A DNA stretch of 61,630 nucleotides from Blastococcus tunisiensis (GTDB lineage: Bacteria > Actinomycetota > Actinomycetes > Mycobacteriales > Geodermatophilaceae), in the NCBI RefSeq assembly GCF_900112815.1, contig NZ_FOND01000025.1:1-61630 (forward strand), given 5' to 3'. Positions 51,476-59,659 of the stretch are shown in pieces. Under the pieces are notes generated by a model that searched no databases, had not been told where the DNA came from, and saw nothing but the letters and a program-made list of their open reading frames with translations. Numbering within the stretch: position 1 is the stretch's first letter; every line of letters begins with the position of its first letter. A program made the position numbers and the translations under genes.

Positions 51476-52629
51476 GAGGTGGTCTCCTTCGACCTGGGAG
51501 GGACGCCGGGGTGCGCGGGTGCGGGGTCGGTGCTGTCGGGGGGAGGGACGGGTGGGGGGCCGCCGGTGTCCGGCGGGGAGTGGTCCCGCCGGTGCCGGAG
51601 GCGGCTCGCCGCGCCGGCCAGGCCGCCGCGGAGGAACAGGAGGACGGCGATGATCGCCGCCGCGTAGAGCAGCCGGGCCAGGGTGGCCGCCTCCAGGCCA
51701 CCGGAGCCGGGGCTGGCGAGGAACGGCAGCTCCGAGCTGTACTGGACGAGCACCAGCGGGAGCAGGACGACGAACGTGGCGCCGGCCGCGGCGCCGGCGA
51801 TGGACCCGACCCCACCGAGCACGATCATGATCAGGAAGTCGATCGACAACTGGAGGCCGAAGAGGTCCGGCGCGATCCGGCCGTAGGCGAGGGCCATGAG
51901 CGCACCGGCGATGCCGGCGTAGGCGGAGGAGAGGACGAACGCCGTCACCTTGGCGCGGGCCACGTGGACGCCCATGGCCGCCGCGGCGGCCTCGCTGTCC
52001 CGGACGTTGGCCAGCGCCCGGCCGGTGCGGCTGGCCTTGAGGTTGCGGCCGAGCCAGGCGGCGAGCAGGACGACGGCGAGGAACAGGTACCAGAGCCGGT
52101 GCAACCCCTCGAACTCCACGCCGGCCACGGCCACGTAGTCGGGGTCGCTGTTGCTGAAGCTGAAGCCGGGGACGGCGAAGGGGGCCACCGTGCGGCCGTT
52201 GAAGCCGCCGGTCACCGTCTCGAGGTTGACCATCAGGTGACGGGCGAGGAAGACCAGCCCGACGGTGGCCAGGCCGAGGTAGATGCCGCGCAGCCGGCCG
52301 GAGATCGGGCTGAACAGCGCCCCGGCGAGCGCGGCGACCACGCCGGCGAGCACGAGGGCCAGGACCGGGGGCAGCCCCAGCCCGGCGGCCCGGCCACCGA
52401 TCTCGCCCGCCGTCCAGGCGTAGGTGTAGGCGCCGAGCGCGGCGAAGAACGCATGGCCCAGCGACAGCTGCCCGGCCACGCCGACGAGCAGGGTCAGCCC
52501 GATGGCCCCGACGACGGCGGCCATCGCGAACAGCCCGGCCTGCAGCCAGAAGTCGGTGGCCAGCAGCGGCAGCAGCGCCGCGACGAGCACGCCGAGCGCC
52601 AGCGGGAGCCGGCGGAGGAGGTCAGACAC
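51472..52629 (-). CDS. Liv-type ABC transporter permease (LivM family)
   Basis: 385 residues with about ten spans. Family signatures are LLVGVAGQLSLGHAFFAALG near 47-66, GLATVGLVFLARHLM near 122 and VLGGVGSIAGAAAGATFVVL near 280. The C-terminus carries a 50-residue Pro-rich cytoplasmic tail not usual in LivM. The GTG at 52629 overlaps the LivH gene by 8 bp. Confidence 0.92.
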   Translation of the reverse strand: MSDLLRRLPLALGVLVAALLPLLATDFWLQAGLFAMAAVVGAIGLTLLVGVAGQLSLGHAFFAALGAYTYAWTAGEIGGRAAGLGLPPVLALVLAGVVAALAGALFSPISGRLRGIYLGLATVGLVFLARHLMVNLETVTGGFNGRTVAPFAVPGFSFSNSDPDYVAVAGVEFEGLHRLWYLFLAVVLLAAWLGRNLKASRTGRALANVRDSEAAAAAMGVHVARAKVTAFVLSSAYAGIAGALMALAYGRIAPDLFGLQLSIDFLIMIVLGGVGSIAGAAAGATFVVLLPLVLVQYSSELPFLASPGSGGLEAATLARLLYAAAIIAVLLFLRGGLAGAASRLRHRRDHSPPDTGGPPPVPPPDSTDPAPAHPGVPPRSKETTS

Positions 52630-53512
52630 GGACGGCCTCCTGGCGACCGAAGAGCCCGGAGGGCCGCACGAGCAGGACGAGGATCATGACGGCGTAGGGG
52701 ACGACCTCGCCGAGGCCGCGGCCGAGGAAGTGCAGGTCGGACTCGTAGCCGACGGCCAGCGCGGTGACGACGCCGATGATCAGGCCCCCGACGATCGCCC
52801 CCACCACCGAGTCGAAGCCGCCCAGCACCCAGGCCGGGATGGCGGCGAAGGCGGTGAGCGCGAGCGTCGGCGCGATGCCGGGGGAGGGGAAGGAGGCGAG
52901 GAAGATCCCGGCGATGGCCGCGAGCGCGCCGGCCAGCGCCCAGCCGGCCGCGCCGGTGCGGGTGAGCCGGATGCCCATCAGCGACGCGGTGTCGCCGTCG
53001 GCCGCGGCGGCGCGCATGGCGACCCCTGCGCCGGTGCGCGCGAACAGGAACCACAGCACCCCGAAGACGACCACGGCCAGACCGGCCGCGATCGCCCGGC
53101 TGGTCGGCAGCGTGATCCCGCCGAACGTCACCACATCGGCGCCCCAGGGGGCGCCGATGGGCAGCACCCGGTTGCCGATCCGCCGGGTCAGCTCGGTGAG
53201 CAGCAGGATGTCCACGCCGAGCATGAGGATCGCGGCGGTGCCCGGATTGGCCTCGGCCAGGTTGCGCACCAGGACGGCGTTGATCAGCACGCCCAGCAGC
53301 GCCGCCCCCGCGATGCCCACCAGGACGGCCGCCCAGAAGCCGATCGGGTCCTGCAGGACCGCGACGAGGTAGGCGCCGGTCAGGAGGACCGAGCCGTGGG
53401 CGAAGTTGAGCACGCCGGTGGAGGTGAACACGATGACGAAGCCGACGGCGATCAGGCCCAGGATCAGGCCGTAGGACAGCCCGTTGGCCAGCTGGGTGAG
53501 GAAGTAGCTCAT
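52622..53512 (-). CDS. Liv-type ABC transporter permease (LivH family)
   Basis: 296 residues, about eight spans. Signatures: LANGLSYGLILGLIAVGFVI at the N-terminus, GVLNFAHGSVLLTGAYLV near 33-50 and ALTAFAAIPAWVLGGFDSVV near 220. It forms the membrane channel with the LivM-type partner. Its ATG overlaps the fused ATPase stop codon by 4 bp. Confidence 0.92.
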   Translation of the reverse strand: MSYFLTQLANGLSYGLILGLIAVGFVIVFTSTGVLNFAHGSVLLTGAYLVAVLQDPIGFWAAVLVGIAGAALLGVLINAVLVRNLAEANPGTAAILMLGVDILLLTELTRRIGNRVLPIGAPWGADVVTFGGITLPTSRAIAAGLAVVVFGVLWFLFARTGAGVAMRAAAADGDTASLMGIRLTRTGAAGWALAGALAAIAGIFLASFPSPGIAPTLALTAFAAIPAWVLGGFDSVVGAIVGGLIIGVVTALAVGYESDLHFLGRGLGEVVPYAVMILVLLVRPSGLFGRQEAVRV

Positions 53513-55092
53513 GCCGCCGCCGTTCCGAGGTAGGCCCGCAGGACCTCCGGGTCGCGCTGCACGTCCTGCGGGGTCCCTTCCGCGATGTGCTTGCCGAAGT
53601 CGAGGACCGTGACCCGTTCGGCCAGGCCCATGACGAAGGGCATGTCGTGCTCGACCAGGAGGACGGACAGGCCGAGCTCCTGCTGGACCGCGCGGATCGC
53701 GTCGGCCATGACCGTCGACTCGCCGTGGGTCATGCCGGCGACCGGCTCGTCCAGCAGCAGCAGCGTCGGCTCGGCGGCCAGGGCCCGGCCCATCTCCACC
53801 CGCTTGCGGTCGCCGTAGGACAGCGTGTGCACCGAGCGGTCGAGCAGGTCCTCGATGCCGAGCAGGGCGGCGATGCGGCGGACGGCCTCCCGCTCCGCGC
53901 GCTCCTCCCGCCGCGCCCGCGGCAGCCGGAGCGCCTGCGACACCGTCCCCGTGCGCATGAGCCGGTGCCGCCCCACGAGCAGGTTGTCCTCGACGCTGGC
54001 CTCCAGCGACAGCGAGATGTTCTGGAAGGTCCGGGCGACCCCGAGGTCGGCGATCCGGTGCGACGGGAGCGCGCTGAGCACCGCGTCGCCGTAGTGGACC
54101 GTGCCGCTGGTGGCCCGGTAGGCCCCGCCCAGGACGTTGATGCAGGTGGACTTGCCGGCCCCGTTGGGTCCGATGAGGGCGTGGATGGTGCCCGCCTCGA
54201 CGGTGAAGGAGACGTCCGAGAGAGCCGTGATGCCGCCGAACCGGACGGTGAGGTCCTCGACGCGGAGCTGCTGCGCCCGCGCCGTGGAGGACCGCTGGAG
54301 ACCGGTCGTGGTCTCGGCCCGTTCCTCGCCGGGCGCGGTCGGGGCCGGCTCGGAGGTGCCCACGCCGAGGTAGCGGTCCCGGATGTCGTCGGTCGCCGAC
54401 AGCTCGGCGGAGGAGCCCTCGGCGGTGACCGCGCCGACCTCCAGGACGTAGGCCCGGTCCGCCACGCGCAGGCCCATCGCCGCGTTCTGCTCGATCAGCA
54501 GCACCGAGGTCCCCTGGGCGTGGATCTGCGCGATGATGTCGCCGATCTGCTCGACGAGCTGGGGCGCGAGGCCGAGGGACGGCTCGTCGAGGAGGAGGAG
54601 CTTGGGCGAGGTCATGAGCGCCCGGCCCATCGCCAGCATCTGCTGCTGCCCGCCGGACAGCAGGCCGCCGCGCTGGCTGCGCCGCTCGGCGAGGATGGGG
54701 AAGAGGTCGTAGACCCGCTCGGAGGCCTCCTTGCGGGCCGCGGCGTCGCGGACGGTGTAGCCGCCGGCGCGCAGGTTCTCCTCCACGGTGAGGTCGCGGA
54801 AGATGCGCCGCCCCTCGGGCGCCTGCACGAGCCCCGCCCGGACGACCCACGAGGTGTCGCGCCGCGCGAGGTCCTCGCCCTCGAAGCGGATGGTGCCCGC
54901 GGTGACCGCGCCGCCGACGCTGCCGAGCGAGCGGGAGATGGCCCGCAGCAGCGTGGTCTTGCCGGCGCCGTTGCTGCCGAGGACGGCCACGACGGAACCG
55001 GTGTCGACGCGCAGGGAGACCCCGCGCAGCGCCTGCACCGCGCCGTCGTAGGCGACGGCGAGATCGTCGACGATCAGGATCGGATCGGGCAC
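53509..55092 (-). CDS. Fused LivF-LivG ABC transporter ATPase (two nucleotide-binding domains in one chain)
   Basis: 527 residues. The first half (about 1-235) is LivF-like: Walker A GSNGAGKTT, APEGRRIFRDLTVEENL, signature LSGGQQQ and Walker B LLLLDEPSLGLAP. A linker of about 45 residues follows. The second half (about 280-527) is LivG-like: Walker A GPNGAGKST, signature LSYGDRK and Walker B LLLLDEPVAGMTH. These are normally separate proteins. Both domains look functional. The GTG at 55092 follows GGAAGG and is the first gene of the ten-gene-scale operon running left from the PaaX-side promoter. Confidence 0.93.
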   Translation of the reverse strand: MPDPILIVDDLAVAYDGAVQALRGVSLRVDTGSVVAVLGSNGAGKTTLLRAISRSLGSVGGAVTAGTIRFEGEDLARRDTSWVVRAGLVQAPEGRRIFRDLTVEENLRAGGYTVRDAAARKEASERVYDLFPILAERRSQRGGLLSGGQQQMLAMGRALMTSPKLLLLDEPSLGLAPQLVEQIGDIIAQIHAQGTSVLLIEQNAAMGLRVADRAYVLEVGAVTAEGSSAELSATDDIRDRYLGVGTSEPAPTAPGEERAETTTGLQRSSTARAQQLRVEDLTVRFGGITALSDVSFTVEAGTIHALIGPNGAGKSTCINVLGGAYRATSGTVHYGDAVLSALPSHRIADLGVARTFQNISLSLEASVEDNLLVGRHRLMRTGTVSQALRLPRARREERAEREAVRRIAALLGIEDLLDRSVHTLSYGDRKRVEMGRALAAEPTLLLLDEPVAGMTHGESTVMADAIRAVQQELGLSVLLVEHDMPFVMGLAERVTVLDFGKHIAEGTPQDVQRDPEVLRAYLGTAAA

Positions 55093-55168
55093 GGAGACCT
55101 TCCAGCCGGTGGTACGGACGGCCCGCGTGCGCGGGCACGACACCCCCGTCGTGGTGGGAGTCACAGGA

Positions 55169-55197
55169 AAGGTAGAAGCAGTAGTGACGTACGTCAA
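55169..55197 (-). promoter_or_regulatory. Promoter of the Liv/CoA-ligase operon
   Basis: On the minus strand, TTGACG (55197-55192) and TACCTT (55174-55169) are separated by 17 bp. The -35 box is one half of the palindrome at 55185-55196. Transcription would start about 70 bp before the fused ATPase gene. Confidence 0.6.
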
Positions 55198-55212
55198 TGA
55201 CTTGTCTAATAT
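55184..55212 (+). promoter_or_regulatory. Promoter of the PaaX-family gene, with shared operator palindrome TGACGTACGTCA
   Basis: GTGACG (55184-55189), 17 bp, TAATAT (55207-55212). The perfect 12-bp palindrome TGACGTACGTCA (55185-55196) supplies the -35 box for this promoter with one half and for the opposite promoter with the other. A repressor bound there would shut both. Confidence 0.6.
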
Positions 55213-55248
55213 TCGCGCCGAGGCCCGGCGCCTCGACAGGAGGCGGGC

Positions 55249-56136
55249 ATGACGGCAGTGGACGATCTCGCGGCGGACGGCGCCGGGAGCGACGAGGAAC
55301 GCGTCCCGGCAGCGGAGGGCCCGCCCGGCGGGCACCGCCCGCAGGAGCTGCTCTTCAGCTTCTTCGGCGGGGTCGTGCTGGAACGCGGGGACACCGATCC
55401 CATCCCGTCGGCGGTGTTCCTGCGCCTGCTCAGCAGCCTCGGGGTGGCCGAGGCGGCGGGCCGGGCCACGCTGGCCCGGATGACCCGGAAGGGACTGCTG
55501 GACCGGACGCAGGTCGGCCGGACGGCCTACTACCGGCTCAGCGACGAGGCCACGACGGTGGTGCGGAAGGCGGCGGAGCGGGTCCGGGCGGCGGCACCCT
55601 TCGAGCACCCCGACGGCGAGTGGACGCTGTTGAGCTACTCCATGCCCGAGAGCCGCCGCGACCTGCGCCACCGGGTGCGCGCCACGCTCACCTGGGCCGG
55701 TTTCGGCGGGCTGCGCGACGGCGTGTGGATCGCGCCGGGGACGGTCGACGTGGGCGAGGTGCTGGCCGACGCCGGGCTCGACGAGGTGGGGGAGCTCGCC
55801 GAGTGGTTCGCCGCCTCGGCGCTGCCGGGCGTGCGGGTGGACGCGTTCATCCGCCGGGCCTGGCCGGTCGACCGGATCCGCGAACGGCACGAGGCGTTCA
55901 TCAACGCCTGGTGGGCCGGGCCGGCCGGCGGCGAGGACCCGCTCGGCGAGATCACCCTGCTCGGCGCGGACTGGCTCCAGCTCCTGCGGGCCGACCCCGG
56001 GCTCCCCGCGCGCTACCTGTCCGCGGACTGGCCGGCGGCGCAGAGCGCCGCGGTCTACCGCCGCTGCTACGACACGCTGCTGCCGGCGGCCGAACGGAGC
56101 CTGGACCTCGAGCTGGGTCGCGTCGTGGCCGGCTGA
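55249..56136 (+). CDS. PaaX-family transcriptional regulator
   Basis: 295 residues. The N-terminal PaaX winged-helix domain includes PQELLFSFFGGVVLERG near 31-47 and FLRLLSSLGVAEAAGRATLA near 58-77, then GRTAYYRLSDEA. The central and C-terminal PaaX domains follow (WTLLSYSMPESRRDLRHRVR; GFGGLRDGVWIAPG). PaaX proteins are repressors of acid-catabolism operons that are relieved by the CoA thioester of the substrate. It is divergent from the Liv/ligase operon and almost certainly its regulator. The ATG at 55249 follows AGGAGG. Confidence 0.92.
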   Translation: MTAVDDLAADGAGSDEERVPAAEGPPGGHRPQELLFSFFGGVVLERGDTDPIPSAVFLRLLSSLGVAEAAGRATLARMTRKGLLDRTQVGRTAYYRLSDEATTVVRKAAERVRAAAPFEHPDGEWTLLSYSMPESRRDLRHRVRATLTWAGFGGLRDGVWIAPGTVDVGEVLADAGLDEVGELAEWFAASALPGVRVDAFIRRAWPVDRIRERHEAFINAWWAGPAGGEDPLGEITLLGADWLQLLRADPGLPARYLSADWPAAQSAAVYRRCYDTLLPAAERSLDLELGRVVAG

Positions 56137-56200
56137 GACCCCGATCGCTTCGGCATCCGCGTGACGGCCGTCATGCTCGGTTCCAGCATCCGGTCGGCTG

Positions 56201-57346
56201 TTACCGCAGCGGTCGGAAGAACTCCCGGACGTCTCCGACGAGCAGGTCCGGCTGCTCCATGGCGGCGAAGTGCCCCCCGCGCTCGTGCTCGCGCCACAGC
56301 CTCAGGTCGGTGTACTGGCCGCGGGCCCACTCCTCGGTGGGCTGCAGGATGTCGTGGGGGAAGAGCGAGACGCCGGTGGGGACCGCCACGACCGGGGCCC
56401 GGGAGGCGGGGCTGCGGGCCATCTCCCAGTACATCCGCGCCGAGGAGCCGGCCGAGTCGGTGAACCAGTAGGTGGACACCTGGTCGAGGATCCGGTCGGC
56501 ACCCAGGGCCGCCACCGGGTCGCCGGCGCAGTCGGACCAGGACCAGAACTTCTCCAGGATCCACGCGCACTGGCCGGCCGGGGAGTCGGCCAGCCCGTAG
56601 GCGAGGGTCTGCGGCCGGGTGCGCTGCTGCATGTTGTAGGCGGAGTCGACGGTGCGGAAGTGCTGCTCGGCGCGCCGGCCCCGCTCCTCCCGGTCGGTGA
56701 ACTCCGTCCGGTCGGCCGGGGGCGGGCTGACCACCATGTTCAGGTGGATGCCGGCCAGCCGGTCGGGGTGCCGGGCGGCCAGGTTGGCCGACACGAACGA
56801 ACCCAGGTCGCCCCCCTGGGCACCGAAGCGCTGGTGGCCCAGCCGGGTCATCAGCTCGGCCCAGGCGTCGGCGACCCGCTCGAGCCCCCAGCCCGGCGCG
56901 GTCGGCTTGCCGCTCCAGCCGAAGCCGGGCAGCGACGGCACCACCACGGTGAAGGCGTCCGCCGGATCCCCGCCGTGGGCCGCCGGGTCGGTCAGCGGGC
57001 CCAGCACGTCGAGGAACTCCGCCACGGAGCCGGGCCAGCCGTGCGTGAGCAGCAGCGGGAGCGCACCAGGGTGCGGCGACCGCGCGTGCAGGAAGTGGAT
57101 CGGCAGCCCGTCCAGCTCGGTCGTGAACTGCTCGACCCCGTTCAGGCGTGCCTGACGGGCGGACCAGTCGTACTCGTCGGCCCAGTACCGGCAGAGCTCC
57201 TGCAGGTAGTCCAGCGGGACGCCTTGCGACCAGTCGCCGACGGTGGCCCGGTCCGGCCACCGGGTGGCGCGCAGCCGGCGCCGCAGGTCGTCGAGGTCCT
57301 CGTCGGGGACGGAGATCGAGAAGGGAGTCACACCGGGAACGGGCAT
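56201..57346 (-). CDS. Epoxide hydrolase (EHN-domain alpha/beta hydrolase)
   Basis: 381 residues. The N-terminal epoxide-hydrolase domain covers about 5-110 (SVPDEDLDDLRRRLRATRWP; DYLQELCRYWADEYDW). The core has the oxyanion motif HGWPGSVAEF near 126, the nucleophile Asp in GAQGGDLGSFVS near 185, candidate ring-opening Tyr residues in the lid, and the general-base His in ERGGHFAAME near 360. It resembles bacterial homologues of microsomal/juvenile-hormone epoxide hydrolase. The substrate is unknown, and it is not in an evident operon. Confidence 0.9.
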   Translation of the reverse strand: MPVPGVTPFSISVPDEDLDDLRRRLRATRWPDRATVGDWSQGVPLDYLQELCRYWADEYDWSARQARLNGVEQFTTELDGLPIHFLHARSPHPGALPLLLTHGWPGSVAEFLDVLGPLTDPAAHGGDPADAFTVVVPSLPGFGWSGKPTAPGWGLERVADAWAELMTRLGHQRFGAQGGDLGSFVSANLAARHPDRLAGIHLNMVVSPPPADRTEFTDREERGRRAEQHFRTVDSAYNMQQRTRPQTLAYGLADSPAGQCAWILEKFWSWSDCAGDPVAALGADRILDQVSTYWFTDSAGSSARMYWEMARSPASRAPVVAVPTGVSLFPHDILQPTEEWARGQYTDLRLWREHERGGHFAAMEQPDLLVGDVREFFRPLR

Positions 57347-57405
57347 CGGCCCACCGTAGCCAGGCCGCTCGCGGCGCACCGTCCACCACAGGAGATGCTG
57401 GCCGG

Positions 57406-58593
57406 GTGGACGGGGAGGCTGGTCGGGGGAACGGTCTCCTGCTGGTCGCCGTCCTGCTCGCCGCGCTGAACCTGCGGGGAGCGATCGCGGCGGTCGCGCC
57501 GGTCCTGCCGGAGCTGCGGGCCGAACTCGGCCTGACGCCGACCACGGCCGGCCTGCTGACGACGCTCCCGGTGCTCTGCTTCGCGGCGCTCGCGCCGGCG
57601 GCGGCGTGGCTGGGCCGCGTCGTCGGCACCCGCACCGCGGTCCTCGCCGGGTTGGTGGCGATCGCCGTCGGCTCGGTCGTGCGGGTCCTCGGCGGCCCGG
57701 TCGTGCTGCTCGCGGGCACCTTCGTCGTCGGCGCCGCCATGACCGTGGGCAACGTGCTGCTGCCCGTGGTCGTCAAGGCCCGGTTCGCCGCCCGGGCCGG
57801 GACGGTCACCGGGCTCTACACCGGCACCCTGGCCGGTGGCGCGGGCCTCACCATCGCGCTGACCGCGCCCGTCGCCGCCGTGTGGGGATGGCGGACCGGG
57901 CTGGGCGTCTGGTCGCTGCTGGCCGTCGTCTCCGCGGCCGTCTGGCTGGCCGCGACCGGGCGGTTCCCGCCACCGGGCGACCCGCGGCCGGACGACCGCG
58001 CAGCCGGCCCCGGGGTTGCGTCGGTCTGGCGCTCCCCGGTCGCCTGGGCGGCCTCGGTGGTGCTGGCCACGCAGTCGGTCCTCTACTACGCGTTCACCAC
58101 GTGGCTGCCGAGCGTGCTGGTCGAGGACGCGGGGCTGGGCCTGTCCGCGGCCGCGGCCGCCGCGTCGGTGTTCCAGCTGCTCGGCATCCCCGGGGCCCTG
58201 CTCGTCCCGCTCGCCCTGGCCCGGCTGCGCGCGCAGCGCGGCCTGGCCCTCGGCGTCGCCACCGCCTGGGCGCTCACGCCGCTGGGACTGCTCCTCCAGC
58301 CGGGCCTGTGGCCGGTCTGGGTGGGTCTCGGCGGCCTGGTGCAGGGGGCCGGGATCTCGCTGGCCTTCGCGCTCGTGGCGCTGCGCGGCGCCGACGAGGA
58401 CGCGGTGCGCCGGCTGTCGGCCATGACCCAGTTGGTCGGCTACGCGCTGGGCGCCGTCGGGCCGCTCGTCGTCGGGGCGCTCTACGCGGCCACCGGGTCC
58501 TGGTCGGCCCCGCTGGCCCTGCTGGTGCTGGTCGCCGCCGTCCAGGCCGTCGCGGGCACGGTGGCCGGGCGCCCGGTGCTCGTCGGCCGCTGA
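57406..58593 (+). CDS. CynX/NimT-type MFS transporter
   Basis: 395 residues, 12 spans. ALNLRGAIAAVAPVLPELRA near 20-39 and GLTPTTAGLLTTLPVLCFAA are hallmarks of the CynX/NimT (cyanate/2-nitroimidazole) MFS group. The GTG at 57406 has AGGAG eleven bases before it; other starts upstream extend into the divergent epoxide hydrolase promoter. Its substrate is not defined. A 57-bp palindromic repeat follows nine bases after the stop. Confidence 0.88.
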   Translation: MDGEAGRGNGLLLVAVLLAALNLRGAIAAVAPVLPELRAELGLTPTTAGLLTTLPVLCFAALAPAAAWLGRVVGTRTAVLAGLVAIAVGSVVRVLGGPVVLLAGTFVVGAAMTVGNVLLPVVVKARFAARAGTVTGLYTGTLAGGAGLTIALTAPVAAVWGWRTGLGVWSLLAVVSAAVWLAATGRFPPPGDPRPDDRAAGPGVASVWRSPVAWAASVVLATQSVLYYAFTTWLPSVLVEDAGLGLSAAAAAASVFQLLGIPGALLVPLALARLRAQRGLALGVATAWALTPLGLLLQPGLWPVWVGLGGLVQGAGISLAFALVALRGADEDAVRRLSAMTQLVGYALGAVGPLVVGALYAATGSWSAPLALLVLVAAVQAVAGTVAGRPVLVGR

Positions 58594-58601
58594 CGCCCAC
58601 G

Positions 58602-58658
58602 CGGGTGTCGGCCGACGGCTGCCTCCCGGACCCGGAGGCAGCCGCACGCCGACACCCG
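58602..58658. repeat. 57-bp palindromic repeat, copy 1
   Basis: Two nested stems: outer CGGGTGTCGG (58602-58611) with CCGACACCCG (58649-58658), inner GGCTGCCTCC (58617-58626) with GGAGGCAGCC (58634-58643). It matches copy 2 at 59589-59645 at 54 of 57 positions. It follows the MFS stop by eight bases and could act as its terminator. Confidence 0.9.
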
Positions 58659-58714
58659 GCGCGCTCCTGTGGACGGCGCCGGCCCGCCGGTGCCGGTCCG
58701 GCCAGGCTGCCGGG

Positions 58715-59586
58715 GTGCCCGCAGTCCCGCGTCGACCGGCCGTGCTGCGGGGGAGGGTGTTCCGCGGCTCGGCCGTCCTCGCCGCGGGCGTCCTCACCCG
58801 GGGCGAGCTGCGCGGGCCGGCTTGGCGCCGGCTCTTCCGGGACGTCTACGCGTGCGCCGAGCTCCCCGTGACCCACGTGCTGCGCGCGCGGGCCGCCGGC
58901 CTGCTCGTACCGGGCGCCGTCGTCACGGGGACCAGCGCGGGCGTCGTGTGGGACCTGCCCACCGCGGGGCCGGAGGACGAGGTGGAGCTGACCGTCCCGC
59001 CGGGGTCCACGGTCTGCCGGGTCCCGGGGGTGCGGGTCCGGCGCCGGACCCTCGATCCCGCGGCGGTGGTGGTGCGCAAGGGGGTGCGCACGACGACGGC
59101 GGAGGTCACCGCCATCGAGCTGGCGCGCTCGGGGCCCCTCGACGAGGCCGTCGTCCTGGTCGATCGGCTGGTCGCCGACGGCACCGGCTGGCCCGGGTGC
59201 GGGCGGCAGCGGCGCGGGTGACCGGATCCGGATGCCGGCAAGCCCGGCGGGCGGTGGCGCTCGCCGACGGGCTGGCCGGATCACCGCAGGAGACCCGGCT
59301 GCGGCTCCTGCTGCACCGGTCGGAGCTGCCTCGACCGGTGGCCCAGTTCGTCGTCCGGACCGGTGACGGCTTCGTCGCGCGGGTGGACTTCGGGTGGCCG
59401 GACCGGAAGGTCGCCGTGGAGTACGAGGGCGTGTGGCACGGGCGACGACCTCAGCAGGTGGCCGCGGACCGGCGGCGTCTCAACCGGCTGCGTGAGGCGG
59501 GCTGGATCGTGGTCTTCGTGACCGCGGAGGACCTCCACCAGCCCGGACTGCTGGTCGCGCGGGTCGCGAGCGCGCTCGCCCCCTGA
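58715..59586 (+). pseudogene. Frameshifted DUF559 (Vsr-like nuclease fold) gene
   Basis: The first part (GTG 58715 to about 59185) encodes an AbiEi-like N-terminal region (FRGSAVLAAGVLTRGELRG; RLFRDVYACAELPVTHVLRA). The second part, in the -1 frame, continues with RLARVRAAAARVTGSGCRQA and the DUF559 domain (FVARVDFGWPDRKVAVEYEG and DRRRLNRLREAGWIVVFVTA), ending at 59586. Joined, they make a normal-length protein of about 290 residues. The break falls near 59180-59190 in GC-rich sequence; a one-base deletion, a sequencing error or programmed -1 shifting are all possible. The nuclease-like residues (D-F-x-W, E-Y-E-G) are intact. Confidence 0.8.
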
Positions 59587-59588
59587 GC

Positions 59589-59645
59589 CGGGTGTCGTCC
59601 GGTGGCTGCCTCCCGGACCCGGAGGCAGCCGCACGCCGACACCCG
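59589..59645. repeat. 57-bp palindromic repeat, copy 2
   Basis: The same structure as copy 1: inner stem 59604-59613 with 59621-59630, outer arms 59589-59597 and 59636-59645, with three substitutions (one weakening the outer stem by one pair). It starts two bases after the DUF559 stop and ends 14 bp before the scoB stop, so it can terminate both. Confidence 0.9.
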
Positions 59646-59659
59646 GCGCGGGGCGGGGC

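Noticed and set aside
58602-59645. Paired palindromes as CRISPR repeats or integron attC sites
   Set aside because: Only two copies, separated by 0.93 kb with one gene; no integrase, no cas genes and no attC core sites.
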